From the NCBI GenBank assembly GCA_019096065.1, contig JAGUCH010000002.1, positions 9,126,501 through 9,190,500 on the forward strand: DNA of 64,000 nucleotides. Direction: 5' to 3'. This document shows positions 33,354 through 43,700 of this stretch, piece after piece; the stretch's first letter is position 1, and each line of letters opens with the position of its first letter. The DNA is from Paracyclopina nana (lineage: Eukaryota; Arthropoda; Copepoda; Cyclopoida; Cyclopettidae). The notes below the pieces were generated by a model. It was given only the letters and a program-made list of their open reading frames with translations, ran no database searches and was not told where the DNA came from. A program made the translations under genes and the position numbers.

Positions 33354-34826
33354 ATGTTGCTGATCATAGAGAGTCTGAGTGCTCAAGTGCTTTTCCAATA
33401 CCCGCATCATGCCAAAGATGGCGAAAGCAACAAGGCCAAGGTCATGCAACTCGTCACTCCCATCGTGCTTGGTCAGAGGATTTTTCGGGAAGAGCTCCAT
33501 TTCGAGGTGACGGAAGTTAGAATTGGCGCAAGCACACTCCTAGTCAGCTCTCATTTGGATCGCTACACATTAGTCGTGAAAGGCCATTCAAGAGCAAGCA
33601 GCGAGCTCAAGGCCTTCCGAAAGGCCTCTTATGATCTCATCAATTTGTTATGCGGCCCCTGCTGGCTCCATTTGAAGACCAATAGCAGCTGCGCGGAGAG
33701 GCTTAGAAATTGCATCGACTCCATGCGAAAGTATCTCTTGGAGGAGCCGCATTTCGCTCTTGGAATGGCTTCGAGGCCAATTCAAGTGTTCAATGCTTCA
33801 GTAGGCAGCAATGCCTGCGATGACAATGTCTGGGTGTTGGTTCGCAAAGAGGCAAGTTTGACAAATCCCATCAACCGGAGGGACAAGTTACCCGTGTCCT
33901 TGAATCCGTCAGATTTGGTCATCCTTTCGTATGCTAATGTAAGCTCTATGAAAGGCCTACTACTATACGCTCGCGAGAGAGGAGCCCAGAGTTATGAACT
34001 ATTCACCATGAAAATCACTTCCCTCGACAGACCCACGGAGAGCCTAATAATCCTGGAAAAAATGCACAGCACACCCATAGAAGCCTTGCTCACAATTGGT
34101 CTCGCCGTCCTAGACATTGCCTTTCAGGCCTCAAAAAGATGCAATGAAAATACTGCTACTGCTGTAATGCCTCAAGCTTTATTGCGTCGCCTCGCTACCC
34201 TTAAAGAGGAAGCTTCACTGCATGGGAAAAGTTTGGCTGCGCACATTTTGCACTTTTTGCAAACTTTTGAGCACAATCAGAGCCCTTTGATTTTGCAACA
34301 CAAACTGCAGACATTGGCTAATTTGGTGCACCTTTCAATGATGAAGCTCACTCATCCCGACACAGCGGTCACATCTATACCCAACTCCACTATAAGATGG
34401 ATGCAGAGGAGGCTGTTGATGAATGAAGTTTTCATTAGATACAAAGAACCCGATGAACTGGCGAACAATAGGCTAGCCAACTACCTTCAACGCCATCCTT
34501 TCAGTTTGGCCTGGGTCTTGATAGAACCGAGCTCTAGATCTATTTGGAGAAGTAGCAACGCAACCACGGAGGCTGAGAAAACTTTCTTGTGGAGCCTGTA
34601 TCAGGAAATTTGGTCTCGCCCTCACCAACCCACCGAAAGGTCATGGAGTGTTAACCAAAATATTTCCATCTATAGGTACAAATGGTCAGTTTCACAAGAG
34701 GAAAGCTCTAAGGAAACGATCACTTGGTATAACAAGTTAATGAGTTCAATGCAGACGAGTCAAATTGACGATCACTGCAATTTTGTTCTCTACATTCTTT
34801 GCATGAGCGAAAACAATGAAAAATAG
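33354..34826 (+). CDS. HPS1: HPS1-like protein (BLOC-3 subunit)
   Basis: HPS1 with HPS4 forms BLOC-3, the exchange factor for Rab32/38 in lysosome-related organelle biogenesis. This intronless ORF encodes 490 aa. The start MLLIIESLSAQVLFQYP fits the first longin-type strand of the FUZ/MON1/HPS1 superfamily. PIVLGQRIFRE, then HLDRYTLVVKG, resembles HPS1 (PVIISSMTMLEK, then a first-domain strand). The C-terminal NSTIRWMQRRLLMNEVFIRY, then HPFSLAWVLIEPSSR, resembles the third HPS1 domain. It is about 200 residues shorter than human HPS1, mostly in the middle linker. Similarity is remote, so MON1 or FUZ relatives cannot be fully excluded. Its stop is 42 bp from that of NDUFS4. Confidence 0.6.
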   Translation: MLLIIESLSAQVLFQYPHHAKDGESNKAKVMQLVTPIVLGQRIFREELHFEVTEVRIGASTLLVSSHLDRYTLVVKGHSRASSELKAFRKASYDLINLLCGPCWLHLKTNSSCAERLRNCIDSMRKYLLEEPHFALGMASRPIQVFNASVGSNACDDNVWVLVRKEASLTNPINRRDKLPVSLNPSDLVILSYANVSSMKGLLLYARERGAQSYELFTMKITSLDRPTESLIILEKMHSTPIEALLTIGLAVLDIAFQASKRCNENTATAVMPQALLRRLATLKEEASLHGKSLAAHILHFLQTFEHNQSPLILQHKLQTLANLVHLSMMKLTHPDTAVTSIPNSTIRWMQRRLLMNEVFIRYKEPDELANNRLANYLQRHPFSLAWVLIEPSSRSIWRSSNATTEAEKTFLWSLYQEIWSRPHQPTERSWSVNQNISIYRYKWSVSQEESSKETITWYNKLMSSMQTSQIDDHCNFVLYILCMSENNEK

Positions 34827-34868
34827 TGCTAAATAATTGTTTTACTTGATTCTGAATGTAGTCCATGA

Positions 34869-35490
34869 TTACTTAGTAGATTTTCTAGTTCGCTTGTTCC
34901 AGGAGAAGTTAAGAGCGTAAGACTTCGTTTTAGGAGTTTTTTCGTTGGCCTCCTCGACGAAATAATTCCATCCGTTCTTCTCCACAAACGCTATAGCATC
35001 CTCTTTGTTAGTAAAGTCGACCAGGGTGTTAGACAAGGGATCTCCAGAAGAAGCCCAACCCATCAGGTTGTTCTCCCACCTTGATCTGGACTCGAACTCG
35101 ATCCTCCACTTTTTGATTCCGTGGGTGCCAGACTGCATGGCATTCTTGGCAGGCCTGTAAATCCGCACATATCTCTCCTTGATGTGCTCTTCAGGAACTC
35201 CCTAAAAAATGGTCAATGTGGTGTTTTTTCCAACGTGAAGAGTAGCTTTTTATTCTCATTACCGAGGTTGTCCCAACATCAACTGCACCATCAACTGTTA
35301 TGAGTCCAGCCAACTTGTTTCTCCTCTCAATTCCTGACGGCTCAAGATCAGAGGGATCGATGCTCTTGGTCATTTTAGAGGAAGCCAACCAATTTGTTCC
35401 CGAGGTCAAGGAACGAACATTTTTAGACGACTGCAGAAACGTTGATGACAAGCGAGAGGCCAAAAACCCAGTTCTGTTTAACGCTGCCAT
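34869..35490 (-). CDS. NDUFS4: NADH dehydrogenase iron-sulfur protein 4 (complex I 18 kDa, AQDQ)
   Basis: NDUFS4 is an accessory subunit of the N-module of mitochondrial complex I. Two exons, 35490..35263 and 35201..34869, with a 61-bp intron give 186 aa (human 175). The first 40 or so residues form a presequence. The family core is clear: [20 protein letters not shown], then [40 protein letters not shown] and [20 protein letters not shown], then [14 protein letters not shown]. The end RKSTK keeps the basic C-terminus with the Ser that in vertebrates is a proposed PKA site (RVST), though here the order is different. Confidence 0.97.
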
Positions 35491-35896
35491 GTTTGTTTTT
35501 AACTCAAGTGACTTTTCAGGCTACTGCAACGTTATTTGACTTTTTAGTGGTTAATTGTCGACTATTACCGGAAAAACGCCAAATTAATGCTAATCTGGTA
35601 AAAGCCATTAGAGTAACCAAAATATGTTAGAGAATTTTAAGGCCATGTGCTTCACGTTGATGAATTGCGAAATGGAAATTTTATCTCAAAAGTTGTGTTT
35701 AATGGCCTCAATTAGTTCTGAAAATATTTATTATTGGTTCATTTTTTATTTTTATAATGTAAATATACTTTTATGTCATCACTTTTTCTTTAGAGGACTC
35801 ATTTTCGTGTTTGAGTCGAAATCGATCTTTTAACCTTATTCAACTGATTTGATATTCGAGTATCCCGAAATTCTGAACTTGCAAACGTTCTGCGTC
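35491..35896. promoter_or_regulatory. Divergent promoter region, NDUFS4 / PRPF38B
   Basis: This AT-rich gap of 406 bp separates two divergent genes. No further gene or motif can be named. Confidence 0.4.
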
Positions 35897-37620
35897 ATGG
35901 AGGCTGCTTACTATGATCCATATCAGCTTATAGCTGCTCAAGCTGCTGCGGTAGAAACAGCCGAACCCGCGGTTGAAGAGGAGGAAGAAGAATGGGAGAT
36001 CGACTCCCGGGGTCAGCGGAAAAGCAACAATCTACCTTTTTGGGGTAGCCAGGCATCCATGAATTTAAATCCGCTCATCCTTACTAATATTCAAAATTCG
36101 CCCTATTTCAAGGTCAACCTCTTAGACTTGAAGGTTCGTAAGCATTCTTTCAATTCTAACAGGCATGCGTATCGAAGATGTATTTTCAGACGTACCATGA
36201 AGTTGTTGACGAGATTTATTACAAAGTTCAACATTTGGAGCCCTGGGAGAAAGGCTCCCGAAAGACTTCCGGACAGACTGGGATGTGCGGTGGAGTGAGA
36301 GGTGTTGGTGCAGGAGGTAAGTTTTAATTACAAATGTTGACTTCTAATATTAATTCAGATCATTTTTCAGGCATTGTTTCCTCTGCATTCTGCTTGCTGT
36401 ACAAGCTTTCTACTCTGAAGCTTACAAGAAAGCAGGTCATGGCTCTTATGAATCACGCCGATAGCCCTTACATTAGAGGTTTGGGCTTCATGTACGTTCG
36501 GTGAGTACTCTAATATTTCATATTTCCAAAATTGCTCAATTTTTGTTTTTATAGCTTCACTCAGCCACCAGCCGACTTTTTGGAATGGTACGAAGACTAC
36601 TTGGACGATGAAGAGGTAAGCTGTAATCCTTAGGTCATCACTTCTGGGCTTTTATCTCGCTGAGACACAGAGACATTGATGTACTTGGTTGTTACGCCTG
36701 TCAAATGCCTAGTAAGTACCTCTCCACGACGACTGTCTACATTACTGTCACCCAAAAGCAGGTTTAATGACCGTTTACTGATTCCCGCAGGTTTAGATGT
36801 GAGCTTGCCCTCAGCTAGTCCAGGATGGTCGTTCCGTTCTCTGTGTCTTGACGTCTTCGGCCCAGTACTTATGCAAGTACCTATGCTGTCCCCCCGTTGC
36901 TGATAAATAATTTGCCCGCCCTTTCTCATCAATAGATAGATGCTGTCATCGATTTTCATGCTTCTGATTTTTCTCCTAGGTTATCGATGTAAAAGCAGGT
37001 GGTGGCAAAGAAATGACAATGGGGGAGATGATCCAGCAATTTTTAACCAAGCTCGAGTGGTTTGATACGCGATTTCCACGCATTCCTGTCAACGTTCAAA
37101 AGGAGATAACTGACTACTTTGAGCAGCGGAAAAAGTACATGATTGACTATGAAGATACGACAGGCAACAACTATCAATACAACAACTCTGACCGAGCCGA
37201 TCACTCCAGGCACACAAGCCGCGACCGCAAGAGTCATGAGAAGGACGCAAGAGTTAGTAAGGATAGGGATAGGCGTGATCGAGATCATAGCGACAGAGAT
37301 CGTAAAAGAGGACACTCTGGTGATAGGAAGAGACGCAGGTCCCGAAGCCGGTCGCGTGATCGGCATCACAGAGGAGGAGACAAAAAATCCAGCCACAAAA
37401 GACGGTCACGGTCAAGGGATAGAGGAGACCACCGCAGGCACGGCCGAGATAACGATTATCAAAGTGAACTGAAAAAGTATTCTGACCATAGGAAAAAGGA
37501 GAAAAAGCACAAGTGAGCTCACTTCACATCTTTTGCTAGCGTATGACTCTTTTTACAAAAGTTTCTTTTTTCAGGCGGTCAAGGAGTCGCAGTCGGGATC
37601 GAGATCGCAGACATCATTGA
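35897..37620 (+). CDS. PRPF38B: Pre-mRNA-splicing factor 38B
   Basis: PRP38-family proteins join the spliceosomal B complex in the nucleus. Six exons (35897..36133, 36190..36316, 36371..36500, 36555..36615, 36980..37512, 37575..37620) give 377 aa. After an acidic N-terminus (EEEEEEWEID) comes the PRP38 domain: LPFWGSQASMNLNPLILTNI, then SPYFKVNLLDLKTYHEVVDE, EPWEKGSRKTSGQTGMCGGV, FCLLYKLSTLKLTRKQVM, SPYIRGLGFMYVRFTQPP and LTKLEWFDTRFPRIPVNVQK. The C-terminal third is an RS-like domain rich in Arg, Ser, Asp and His. The last donor (AA|GTGAGC) overlaps a TGA, so intron retention would end the protein at 37516 without the final RSRSRSRDRDRRHH. The mammalian protein has a much longer RS tail. Confidence 0.93.
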
Positions 37621-37797
37621 GGATAAACCAGCTCATAAAGTACGTGTAATTTTTTTCATCAAGGATAATATACACTTTTCGAGTATGTTTTCTGGACAAC
37701 TTGGTAGTAAATTTAATTCAACACGAAAATGAGATAAGATGATCAAATAGCGATATACTTTACCACTTTCACTCACTACTTTTATAATAAGTTCTTG

Positions 37798-40700
37798 TTA
37801 GCAATCATTCTCTAAGCAACGATCACTGCTCTTCGGACAGAAGTCTGGTAGAGAGTCCTTTATTGATTGTACGTTATTCGACTCCTCTCTCATGTATTCC
37901 AATTCACGATCCAAATCACGCATTTGCTCCGTCTGAAACGTAGGCATTTCAATTAAAATTGGGCATTCATTGCCAGTTTATCGGTCCTTAACCACCATAA
38001 TTGGTTAACTACCACCACCAAAAAAGAGATGAACCCCTAAATTATAATTACTTATGGCTCCAATCTGATCGTGTTCCAGCACTTGTTGGGGAGCGATCTT
38101 GCAATGTCTGAGATACTGCTATGCTCTGATGTTAAGAAATTAACCTCTTCGATGTATTGGCGTAGCGTTACAGCCTTGTAATAGGATAATAAGGTCAATT
38201 ACTCGCCGTCGTGTATAATACTCTTTTGTATCTATCCGATCACATATATGCAAATGGCTCAGGGAAAAAGGATTGTATAGGAGGCATAGCCTACTTTTAT
38301 CCTTAAACGGATTTGACAAGGGGGTAATGTGATGGGAGAAAATATGGCATTTGCGAAAAAATCCAATTTTTACCTGTCTTCTTCTGGCAGCATCAAATTC
38401 TTTCAGGCGATCGTCCAGCTCGGCAGCTTTGAACTTCTGCTCTGCAGACTCCACTCGCCTCCTGAGCTCTTCCAATAGGCCTGGTTCTGTAAGACAAAAT
38501 CGGATTCCGATCCTAGAGCCCCTTTCATCAAAGTAAGATGTTACCTGGCTCTTGGACAGTTGACAAAATTGTTGAGATTTCCTCAAGCTCTTTTTTGGCT
38601 CGTTCGACCTTTTGCGCTGCTTCGCTCGCTTTGCTTTGAGCCTGGTTTGCCTTTTCCAGCGCATCCAATGCGGACTTGCTGTCTGCAGCCGCGATTTCCT
38701 CCTTTGTCTGCAGAATGGTCTGAGTGTCCTCCAACTTCACAGTGAGTGAGGCTGTTGCTGCAGACAATTCGGTCGCAGATTGACGACTCTCCTCAGCCTT
38801 CTCCTTAATGATGCGGGCTTTATCTGAGGCATCCTTAGCAATTCGCTCAGCATCTTGAGCCACAGTAAGGGCAAGGTTGGCCGATGTGTCAGCTCCATTC
38901 ATGGCCTCTTTGGCCTCTCTAGTTAGATCGGCAGCTTGCTGAATCATATCTTCGATTTTCCCAACCTCCAATAAAGCTTGTGTGGCAGCCTCGCGGTTTG
39001 CGTTGACGGTATTCTCAAAGTCTTAAAAGGAGACATCGTCTTTAAATTCATGCATGCATTATAGGGCAAATTACCATTTAATGTTCGCAGGGTTCTTTCG
39101 GCATCTGCCAACACTGCATTTCCTTTAGCCACGGCATCAATGGCCATTGCTCTGTGCTGATCCATGTCTGCTAGCTGAGCATCCAATTCTTGTTGCTGTC
39201 CCTCTGCTCTGGCCAAAAGGTCTTCCAATTGAACCCTCCTGTCTTGCGTTTCTTGCAGTAATTGGGAGTTGCTTTGAATCAATCGTGTGGCCTCCTCTTT
39301 GATTCGCTTTGCCTCCTCTGACACTCGGCTGGCCTGCTTTTCGATATTCTCGCTATCAACGGTGGGCAATTCCAAGTTTTGGGCCTGCTGGTAAATGTTG
39401 ATGGCAGCATTGTACGCCTCACTGGCATCCCTGTACGTTTGACCAGCCAAGCTCTGAACGGTCCTCAACTTGTCGCCCATACTGTTCACTTGGGATTCAA
39501 GGACTTGAATTTGATTACCGGTGGCATGCTGCTGGTCCATCGCTTCTCTAGCCAGTGCGTAAGCGTCCCTCGACGTATCGAAAGCCTGCTTGGCAATAGA
39601 CTCGATTTCGCTCGCGTCCTCAACTTGCCTAAATTCAAGTTTAGACTACATGCTAAAGATTTGCAATCGTTGCCAACTTACTGTTCTGCCAATCTCCGAG
39701 CCTCTCTGGCGATGGCGGACATTTTTTCACTCTCCTCTCCGAACTTTTTTGACCTTTCTTCGGCCTTCCGAAGGGCATCTAATCCTTGATTTTCGAGCAG
39801 TTTTTGCGCTTTCTGTAAAGCAATCACGATGACTGGTCATATTACAGCGCTAGCAAGGTATCAAGTTTGCGTGAGTGCAATTGCGGCAACAAAAGTTCCG
39901 AACAATATTTACAAAATAAACCGGATTCAACGCGTTTAGTTTCCGATTTCCGGCTGCAAGGTGCAAGGTGGAATGGAACGGGTCTTCTATTTCGGTTGAA
40001 GGTAAGTGCTTTCTGATTTTTATACCTTCAGTGATTCCCTTGCTTTGTTGATGACTTCTTTGCCGTTGTCCACGTCCCTCTTCGCGTTTTCGCTTTTCTG
40101 TTTGGCCTCTTCAATCTGAGCATTGGAGTCGATGACGAGTGTGATGACATCTTGCAGCTTCCCTCGCAAGTCTTCCAATCGGTCTCGTAGCGTTCCTCCG
40201 TCCTCGTTTTGCGAGCTGATTCGCGCATTGGCCAGAGTTGCTGTTACGCGAACTTGAAGTTGACGTAATTGGTATTCAAAGTCCTCGCCCACGGGCTCAG
40301 GATTCTCGGCTATCTGCTCAAGCAGCTTGTCCAAAGAGTCCAAATTTTTCCTATGCTCATTTGCAGCGTCCGCAACCAAATTGTAGCAGTCGTCGCAAGG
40401 TTCGCATATCTTTTCACCGAACCCTCCGGTGTCTTTCGTTCTCGTGTTCTCCATGCAGCGATCGCACCGACGGCCTTCAACCTTGTCACGGCAAGGACAT
40501 TGGCCCGTCACCAGGTCGCATTGCAAGTCAGTTGAGCCGGTGGGATCGCAATCGCACTCCTTGCATCCATCGCTGGAAAATCCGTAATGTTTGGGTAGGC
40601 AAGCCTCGCATTGCTGCCCAGTCACACCGGGGTTGCAAAAACCTAGGATTAGAGAGGACTTCAGCAACAGCTTCAGTTGCGAACAAATGCTATTACTCAC

Positions 40701-43700
40701 ATTGGCCTGTGACCACGTGGCATGTGGCATTGAGTGATCCTGTCGCGTCGCAATTGCAAGGTTCGCATCCTTGACCGCTGTCAATGTTGAAGTATCCATC
40801 CGCGCACTTATCACAGTCCCGACCGACGACGTGAGGTTTGCAGCTGCAATCCCCGGTGAACCCATTGCAGATTGGCAGATATGTTCCGTCGTCCAAATTC
40901 GTACCGATTGGATAGCATTGGCAAGGCTGGCAATTTGGAGGATCTCCTGGCTTCTTCAAAGCCAGGGCATCGCCGAAGAAGGACGCTTTGCAGCGTTCGC
41001 AGTTGAACCCGTCGGTATTGTCGATGCATCGGAGGCACTCTCCGGTGATGATATTGCAATTGCCAATAGCATTGGGATCCACGTTATTATTGCACTCGCA
41101 CTTCTTACAGGGACTTACGGTACCGGTCAGCTTACCAGCTGGGTCTCCGTAGAATCCATCCTCGCATTTCTCGCATCTTGAGCCCGTCCGTCCTGGAGGG
41201 CATTCTGTGCAAACTGGGCTTTCGTTATTTCCGGGGATTTCAATGCAAGCGCCACCATCGGGACAGGGACAAGGCTGGCAATCGTCGGGAGATCCTCCCA
41301 AAGCATTGCCGTAGAATCCCTTGGCACACATTTCACAATTATGTCCATCCGTGTTATGTTGGCAGGCACATTTTCCCGACTCTGCGTCGCAGATGTCGGC
41401 GTGACCGTTACAGCTGCAAGGTATGCACCTAGCAAAAGGTCCGCCATTGTTCTCATGGTGGTAGCCCGGAATGCACAGTTGGCAGAACTGGCCTTGGTAG
41501 CCTTGTGGGCATTGACAGCGTTCAACCCACGTGGCTTGTTCGCCCGAAGCTCCTCGGGCTGCAGACCCGAGCTTGACATCATCCAAGAAGCCAATACCTT
41601 GGGTGACATAGGTGCCCCTGATCCTGATGGCCGTGATGTTGGACAAAACTGCCATAAAGTCCTTCGAGCTGAGGCTGGGTGTCCATCCATACTTGGGGTT
41701 TTCGTGCAGTCGGAAAACGTAGGATTGCATCTGAAATGTAGAAAATGGAGTTGAACGTTCTTAAACTGTCGGCTTTTAGGGTTACTTCATATGAAGGAAT
41801 GCTGTTGTTTTGGGCAGTTATCGTTAGCGAGATCTTGATGGTTTTCGCCCCTCCGCCCAAGATGACAATATCGTCCTGCGTTGGTATGGGCCCTTGGTCA
41901 TTGATGCGTAGCTTGAACTTGAGATCTTGGTTGTAGCTGGCTCTTTGGTCGCCTAGAAATGCTACGGGAGCAAAGAAGAAGGCGCCTCCGCTGGGATTGG
42001 CAGCCCCTTGGTCAGGGTCCGATTGGATCCCAATGTACTTGTTGATGGCGTCATGCTTCACGGGCAGAAGTTTGTCGTCCTCAAAGGCCTTCCATCTCTC
42101 GTCGCTTCTTGAGAAATCGCTGCCCACAATTGCTACATTGAAAAATTGTAGCCTATTATGGAAAAAGACAAGTATTCAGTAGCATGCGTTTTATCATACT
42201 TTTTACGAATCCTCCGCTGAGCTCGCATTCTGACGTGTGGCCGTAGCAGAAGCACGGTGTGCATCCAAACTCGTTGTTTCTGTCGATGTGAAAGTGGCCG
42301 GCCTTGCACCGATCGCACTTTTGGCCTTCGACGTTCTGTTTACAGAAGCACTCCCCGTTGAGAGCATTGCACTGCGCGATGTTGTCGAGGCTGCCTTCCT
42401 CCTTGCAGCCGCAAGTCTCGCATCCTCTGGACCCGAAATTCCAATGATTGGCCTCGCACTGGTCGCACTTGGGGCCAGTCACTCCGAGTTTGCATTCGCA
42501 CTTGCCATCCGGAGCGCATTGGGGATTTTTCGATCCTGATAATGGCATTGTTTCAGTTCAACTGACTTGGGAAAATACACGTGATTCGTACCGGTAGGGT
42601 CGCAGTTGCAAGGCTCGCATGGTATGCGGCCCAATTCGTCTTTCTCTTGCGAGAAGTAATGATTTGGCAGGCAACGCTCGCAGTGCTGTCCATCCCTGAA
42701 TCCCTCGCAATCCATGCACTCTCCTCCTCTTCCAGTCTCTTGAAAGTACTGCTCGTTGAACCGACATCGCGTTGACCAGTTGTTGCACTCGCAGGCTGCA
42801 ATCAGTAAATAACTAGTATCATTAGTGCCATTTGGCTAGATAGAAAGCTTAGAGTACAGGATCCCGTGAACCAGGGCCCTTGCTCGGTCTGCTGCAAATA
42901 GTCGCGGCCGGAGCCTTTGGGCAGCCTCTGCGACGAGGCCGCAGCGATGGTGATGAAAATTAAGCCTATGAGTGGGCTCATGACATGATGTCAGGTGAAA
43001 CTACTTACGCTTGCACTCGTTGGCTTTTTGAGAGGTAGCTCTGCGCCAGGGCCGGTCCCAATGGTCGGGCAGACAGGTCTCGCAGTTCGGTCCGTCAGTT
43101 CCGTGTTGGCAGAGGCAAATCATCGTCGTTTCAGTACCATTGTTCGGGTCTGGTGTTGTCTTGCAATGGGTTGCATGACCGTGGCACTGACACCTAAAAC
43201 CAAACTTGGTTACGCAACAGTAACGCTAGGTTCACAGAGCTAACTTGAGCATAGCATATAGGAAATTCGCCATTTTCACTATCTTGCTTTGCCAAAAAAT
43301 AGGCACGTAGTTATGAACATTTGCTGCGTAACCTTTTGCTGCGAAATGTTTTGGTCAGCCAAAAAAGTCATGTGAAAAATTTTTTTTGTATGAAATGGCG
43401 CAAGTAATTTTGTGTCTGAAGAAGTATTGTACTGAATTTTCAATAGATGTCATTATTTTTTTTTGGAGATGAGCTTAAATGAAAGTTTTTTGTGAAAAGT
43501 GACCACATAAATTAAATTAATAGGATGTTCATCTATGCCTCGTTTTCTTAAAATCTTACGACAGCCTTAAACGTAATGCTTAAGTTTTCGTACTTCTGAT
43601 TAATCAAAACACTTCGAGCTCACATGACCAAAAGAGGTCGGAAAAGTGGTCTAATTGAAGCTATGAAAAATGAGTAAAAATGATCAGTTCTGAAGTAGGA

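Noticed and set aside
40238-40774. 178-aa plus-strand ORF inside laminin gamma-1
   Set aside because: It is antisense to conserved LE and coiled-coil exons, has no recognisable content, and crosses a laminin intron without splice logic.
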